A DNA stretch of 14,860 bases from an uncultured Anaerotruncus sp. (GTDB taxonomy: Bacteria > Bacillota > Clostridia > Oscillospirales > Ruminococcaceae), in NCBI GenBank assembly GCA_910586875.1, contig CAJUJI010000064.1:1-14860 (forward strand), written 5' to 3'. The translations under genes were made by a program, and so were the position numbers. The notes beneath the pieces were generated by a model. The model was given only the letters and a program-made list of their open reading frames with translations. It had not been told where the DNA came from and searched no databases. How positions within the stretch are numbered: position 1 is the stretch's first letter; every line of letters starts with the position of its first letter. Below, piece by piece: positions 12,578 through 14,860 of the stretch.

Positions 12578-14080
12578 CTATTCTACATCCTGCGCCCATG
12601 CAAGCGCACAACGTACCGCCCTTTTCCAACCCTTTACCAGCTTTTGACGTTCTTCCTCTGGCATCCGGCTGTAAAAAAAACGGGAGACCTGCCAATTTCT
12701 GCAAATTTCTTCCTTGTCCTTCCAATAACCTACCGCAATTCCCGCCAGATATGCAGCGCCCAGTGCAGTTGTTTCAATACACTCCGGCCGCACAAGCGCA
12801 GCATTCAAAAGGTCTGCCTGGAACTGCATCAAAAAATTGTTGGCGCAGGCGCCCCCATCCACCTTGAGCTGTTTGAGCGCGAGACCGGAGTCCTGCTGCA
12901 TCGCCTCGATCAAATCATACACCTGATAGGCCATGGATTCCACCGTTGCCCGAATAAACTGCTCCTTGCTGGTTCCACGGGTCACGCCGACGATGGTGCC
13001 TCTGGCATACTGCTCCCAATAGGGTGCACCCAACCCTGCAAACGCTGGTACCACATAGACGCCACCGGTGTCGCACACCTCATTGCAGTAATCCTCTGTC
13101 TGTGGTGCAGAGCGCAACATACGCATCCCATCTCGCAGCCATTGAACCGCAGCGCCTGCTACGAATACGCTGCCTTCCAACGCATACTGAATCTCTTCCC
13201 CCTGGATACAGGCGGCAATGGTGGTCAACAGTCCATGCTTTGAATGCACCGCCCTGCTGCCGGTATTCATCAGCAGAAAACAGCCTGTACCATAAGTATT
13301 CTTTACCTCCCCTTGTGCAAAGCAACATTGCCCAAACAATGCTGCCTGCTGATCACCTGCTGCTCCGGAAATGGGAACCTGTCCACCGATCACATCTATA
13401 GAGGTACTGCCATACACACAGCTGGAGGGCTTCACCTCTGGTAACATCGCTTTGGGAATTCTAAAATAATCCAACAGCTCCTCATCCCAGCACTTTCGGT
13501 GAATATCAAACAGCATCGTGCGGGAAGCGTTGGTGTAATCGGTCACATGGACAGTACCCTTCGTCAGGTTCCAAATCAGCCAGGTGTCTACCGTCCCAAA
13601 CAATAGCTCCCCTGCCTGGGCGCGCGCTCTTGCCCCCTCTACATGGTCCAAAATCCACTCGATTTTGCTACCTGAAAAATACGCATCTGGAATAAGGCCG
13701 GTACGCGCAATCATTTTCTCTTCCATACCATCCTGTTTTAACCGTTCTATCCGGTCTGCGGTACGGCGGCACTGCCAAACAATCGCATTATAAATCGGCT
13801 CTCCTGTTTTTCTGTCCCAAATAATGGTTGTTTCACGTTGGTTAGTGATGCCAATTGCTGCAATATCGCTGCAATGTGCGCCAATTTTTCCCATCGCCTC
13901 CACCATCACCGACAGTTGAGAAGACCAAATATCCATTGGATCATGTTCCACCCAGCCCGGCTGCGGAAAAATTTGTGCGAATTCCTTTTGGGCAACGCTG
14001 CAAAGATTTCCCCCCTTATCAAAAAGGATACATCTCGAACTGGTTGTCCCTTGGTCCAATGCAATTACATAATTTGACAT
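12578..14080 (-). CDS. glpK: Glycerol kinase
   Basis: ATP-dependent phosphorylation of glycerol to sn-glycerol 3-phosphate, a cytosolic FGGY-family kinase. The 500-residue length is typical. Visible: ALDQGTTSSR (7-16, phosphate loop), ITNQRET (78-84), NAIVWQCRR (98-106), AGDQQAALFGQ (241-251, catalytic Asp243 by family alignment), NTYGTGCF (261-268), YALEGSVFVAGAAVQWLRDG, and VDGGACANNFLMQFQAD in the C-terminal domain. An AAGGAA site precedes the ATG. Residues 222-242, where PTS-regulated Gram-positive kinases carry the HPr-phosphorylated His, contain no His. No glpF, glpO or glpD is adjacent, so the gene stands alone here. I saw no convincing promoter in the 85 bases upstream. Confidence 0.97.
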   Translation of the reverse strand: MSNYVIALDQGTTSSRCILFDKGGNLCSVAQKEFAQIFPQPGWVEHDPMDIWSSQLSVMVEAMGKIGAHCSDIAAIGITNQRETTIIWDRKTGEPIYNAIVWQCRRTADRIERLKQDGMEEKMIARTGLIPDAYFSGSKIEWILDHVEGARARAQAGELLFGTVDTWLIWNLTKGTVHVTDYTNASRTMLFDIHRKCWDEELLDYFRIPKAMLPEVKPSSCVYGSTSIDVIGGQVPISGAAGDQQAALFGQCCFAQGEVKNTYGTGCFLLMNTGSRAVHSKHGLLTTIAACIQGEEIQYALEGSVFVAGAAVQWLRDGMRMLRSAPQTEDYCNEVCDTGGVYVVPAFAGLGAPYWEQYARGTIVGVTRGTSKEQFIRATVESMAYQVYDLIEAMQQDSGLALKQLKVDGGACANNFLMQFQADLLNAALVRPECIETTALGAAYLAGIAVGYWKDKEEICRNWQVSRFFYSRMPEEERQKLVKGWKRAVRCALAWAQDVE

Positions 14081-14165
14081 GCTGCTTTCCTTCTTTCCTG
14101 CCTGATATCTGCCTGATTTTTCTAGAATTTTTCGGTTTTATTCGCAATAAGTTACAAAAGCAGAC

Positions 14166-14216
14166 TTGAAACTCAGATTCTTGTCAGTTTTATTTTGTCG
14201 AAAAAAGGCTTATAAT
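14166..14216 (+). promoter_or_regulatory. Promoter region of the XRE-family gene
   Basis: Two overlapping candidates: TTGAAA (14166-14171), 17 bases, TTTATT (14189-14194), which gives a leader of about 38 bases; and a perfect TATAAT (14211-14216) without a good -35 box, which would start transcription almost at the ribosome site. The first is more plausible by leader length, the second by -10 box. Confidence 0.4.
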
Positions 14217-14237
14217 ATGAAAATAGGAGGTGCAATG

Positions 14238-14591
14238 ATGGAGCCGGATTCTAAAAACTGTATCACAAAGAATGTTCGCATTCTTCGGAAAGCCGCTAAA
14301 TACACACAAGCAGAGTTAGCTGAACGCTGTGGCCTGAGCAGCGACCTTATCAGCAAGGTTGAGCGTGGTCAAACAAATATTACACAGGAGACCCTGAGCA
14401 AGCTGGCGACTGGACTTGGCGTACCACTCGTAATGCTATTTGATGAAAATTTGGATACCGAGAAAATAAAAGGGAACCAAGACCTAGAACTTTATTTTAG
14501 CAGACTACTTATCTTACCTACAATAAAACAGCGTGAAATTATGGCATTACTTGATATCTTTTTAGGCGTTGACAAAAACTTTCGGCCATAA
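14238..14591 (+). CDS. Small XRE-family (Cro/CI-type) transcriptional regulator
   Basis: A 117-residue protein with a helix-turn-helix of the HTH_3 class at about 12-68: LRKAAKYTQAELAERCGLS, then SSDLISKVERGQTNI, including the typical TQ-x-LA, Ser-Lys-x-Glu-x-Gly core. The C-terminal 45 residues are mostly helical and carry no known ligand domain. Two adjacent ATGs (14235, 14238) are possible; the second has AGGAGG 7 bases upstream and is used. Longer frames from 14166 start inside the promoter. It stands alone next to a tRNA gene. Such regulators occur both as chromosomal singletons and as relics of mobile elements; no integrase or toxin partner is seen. The target is unknown. Confidence 0.88.
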   Translation: MEPDSKNCITKNVRILRKAAKYTQAELAERCGLSSDLISKVERGQTNITQETLSKLATGLGVPLVMLFDENLDTEKIKGNQDLELYFSRLLILPTIKQREIMALLDIFLGVDKNFRP

Positions 14592-14603
14592 ACTACAGAA
14601 AAT

Positions 14604-14633
14604 GCCCCTGTGTAAGTATATGCGGGGGCTTTG
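14604..14633 (+). terminator. Possible terminator of the XRE-family gene
   Basis: GCCCC (14604-14608) pairs with GGGGC (14625-14629) around a long loop and is followed by only TTT. It is positioned 13 bases after the stop. A weak terminator at best. Confidence 0.4.
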
Positions 14634-14668
14634 GCAACCTATTGGCCCAAAATCTTCTAAATTTCCTC

Positions 14669-14697
14669 TTTACAAAGTCCGCCTCTTATGCTATAAT
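14669..14697 (+). promoter_or_regulatory. Strong promoter for tRNA-Val
   Basis: TTTACA (14669-14674), a 17-base spacer and perfect TATAAT (14692-14697) with an extended -10 (TGC just before it). Transcription would start near 14704, seven bases ahead of the mature tRNA. Confidence 0.88.
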
Positions 14698-14710
14698 AAA
14701 TAACGTTGTC

Positions 14711-14787
14711 GGGAGTATAGCTCAGCTGGTTAGAGTGCCTGCATCACACGCAGGAAGTCGCGGGTTCGAGTCCCTCTATTCCCACCA
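14711..14787 (+). tRNA. tRNA-Val (anticodon CAC)
   Basis: A 77-base cloverleaf with encoded CCA. Acceptor stem GGGAGTA pairs with TATTCCC (one G-T pair). The D arm GCTC/GAGT also has one G-T pair. The anticodon stem CCTGC/GCAGG is perfect, with loop ATCACAC and anticodon CAC, which reads GTG valine codons. The variable loop is AAGTC, the T loop TTCGAGT, and the discriminator base A. The T stem, GCGGG with CCCTC, has one C-T mismatch at the second pair (positions 50-64 in tRNA numbering), which is unusual. The strong promoter and terminator argue that it is expressed. Confidence 0.93.
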
Positions 14788-14789
14788 TG

Positions 14790-14822
14790 AGCCGCCTATT
14801 AAAGCAGGCGGCTTTTCCTTTT
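14790..14822 (+). terminator. Terminator of tRNA-Val
   Basis: A perfect 8-bp GC-rich stem (14790-14797 with 14806-14813) followed by TTTCCTTTT, three bases after the CCA end. Confidence 0.85.
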
Positions 14823-14860
14823 GTATCATAACATTGAACAAATATCTCTAACTTTTATAT

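Noticed and set aside
14081..14165. glpK promoter or riboswitch
   Set aside because: Only weak boxes (such as TTGCGA with TAGAAA) were found on the minus strand and no structured leader; not strong enough to annotate.
14834..14860. TTGAAC with TATAT at the very end, possible promoter leaving the window
   Set aside because: The -10 box is cut by the window edge and nothing downstream can be seen.

Overview
The window reads as chromosomal DNA of an anaerobic, low-to-mid GC Gram-positive, most likely a clostridial gut-type Oscillospiraceae/Ruminococcaceae member. Evidence: AGGAGG-type ribosome binding sites, TTGACA/TATAAT-type promoters with 17-base spacers, frequent TTG starts, a ferredoxin-dependent 2-oxoacid oxidoreductase (anaerobic metabolism), a short Firmicutes-type glucose-6-phosphate isomerase, an LPXTG-type sorting signal and a D,D-carboxypeptidase. 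The species cannot be named from sequence alone.

Layout. 1-1971 (minus): promoter, pgi, then a small P-loop protein and a terminator. 2035-3472 (minus): a D-alanyl-D-alanine carboxypeptidase of the PBP5 type with its own terminator. 3573-6976 (minus): a five-gene operon with a consensus promoter: P-loop ATPase, 2x[4Fe-4S] ferredoxin, VorB-like alpha, TPP-binding beta and gamma subunits, ending in a 12-bp terminator hairpin. 7192-7893 (plus): endonuclease V. 7894-8425: a 532-bp non-coding stretch with about eleven hairpins and two inverted copies of one palindromic repeat. 8426-9407 (minus): a LUD-domain protein followed 15 bases later by a 69-residue protein made only of a signal peptide and an LPATG sorting signal. 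9491-11776 (plus): a DEAD-box RNA helicase with a 118-base leader and a 120-residue unknown protein. 11803-12545 (plus): a Crp/Fnr-family regulator converging on glycerol kinase (12578-14080, minus) across a shared bidirectional terminator. 14166-14822 (plus): a small XRE-family regulator and a tRNA-Val(CAC) with strong promoter and terminator.

Most genes are housekeeping or central metabolism: glycolysis (pgi), glycerol entry (glpK), fermentative 2-oxoacid oxidation (vor operon), wall remodelling (dac), deaminated-DNA repair (nfi) and RNA remodelling (helicase). No defence system, prophage, IS element or CRISPR array was seen. The most unusual items are the inverted repeat pair with its hairpin cluster, which sits 3' of two convergent transcription units, and the minimal LPATG protein coupled to the LUD gene.
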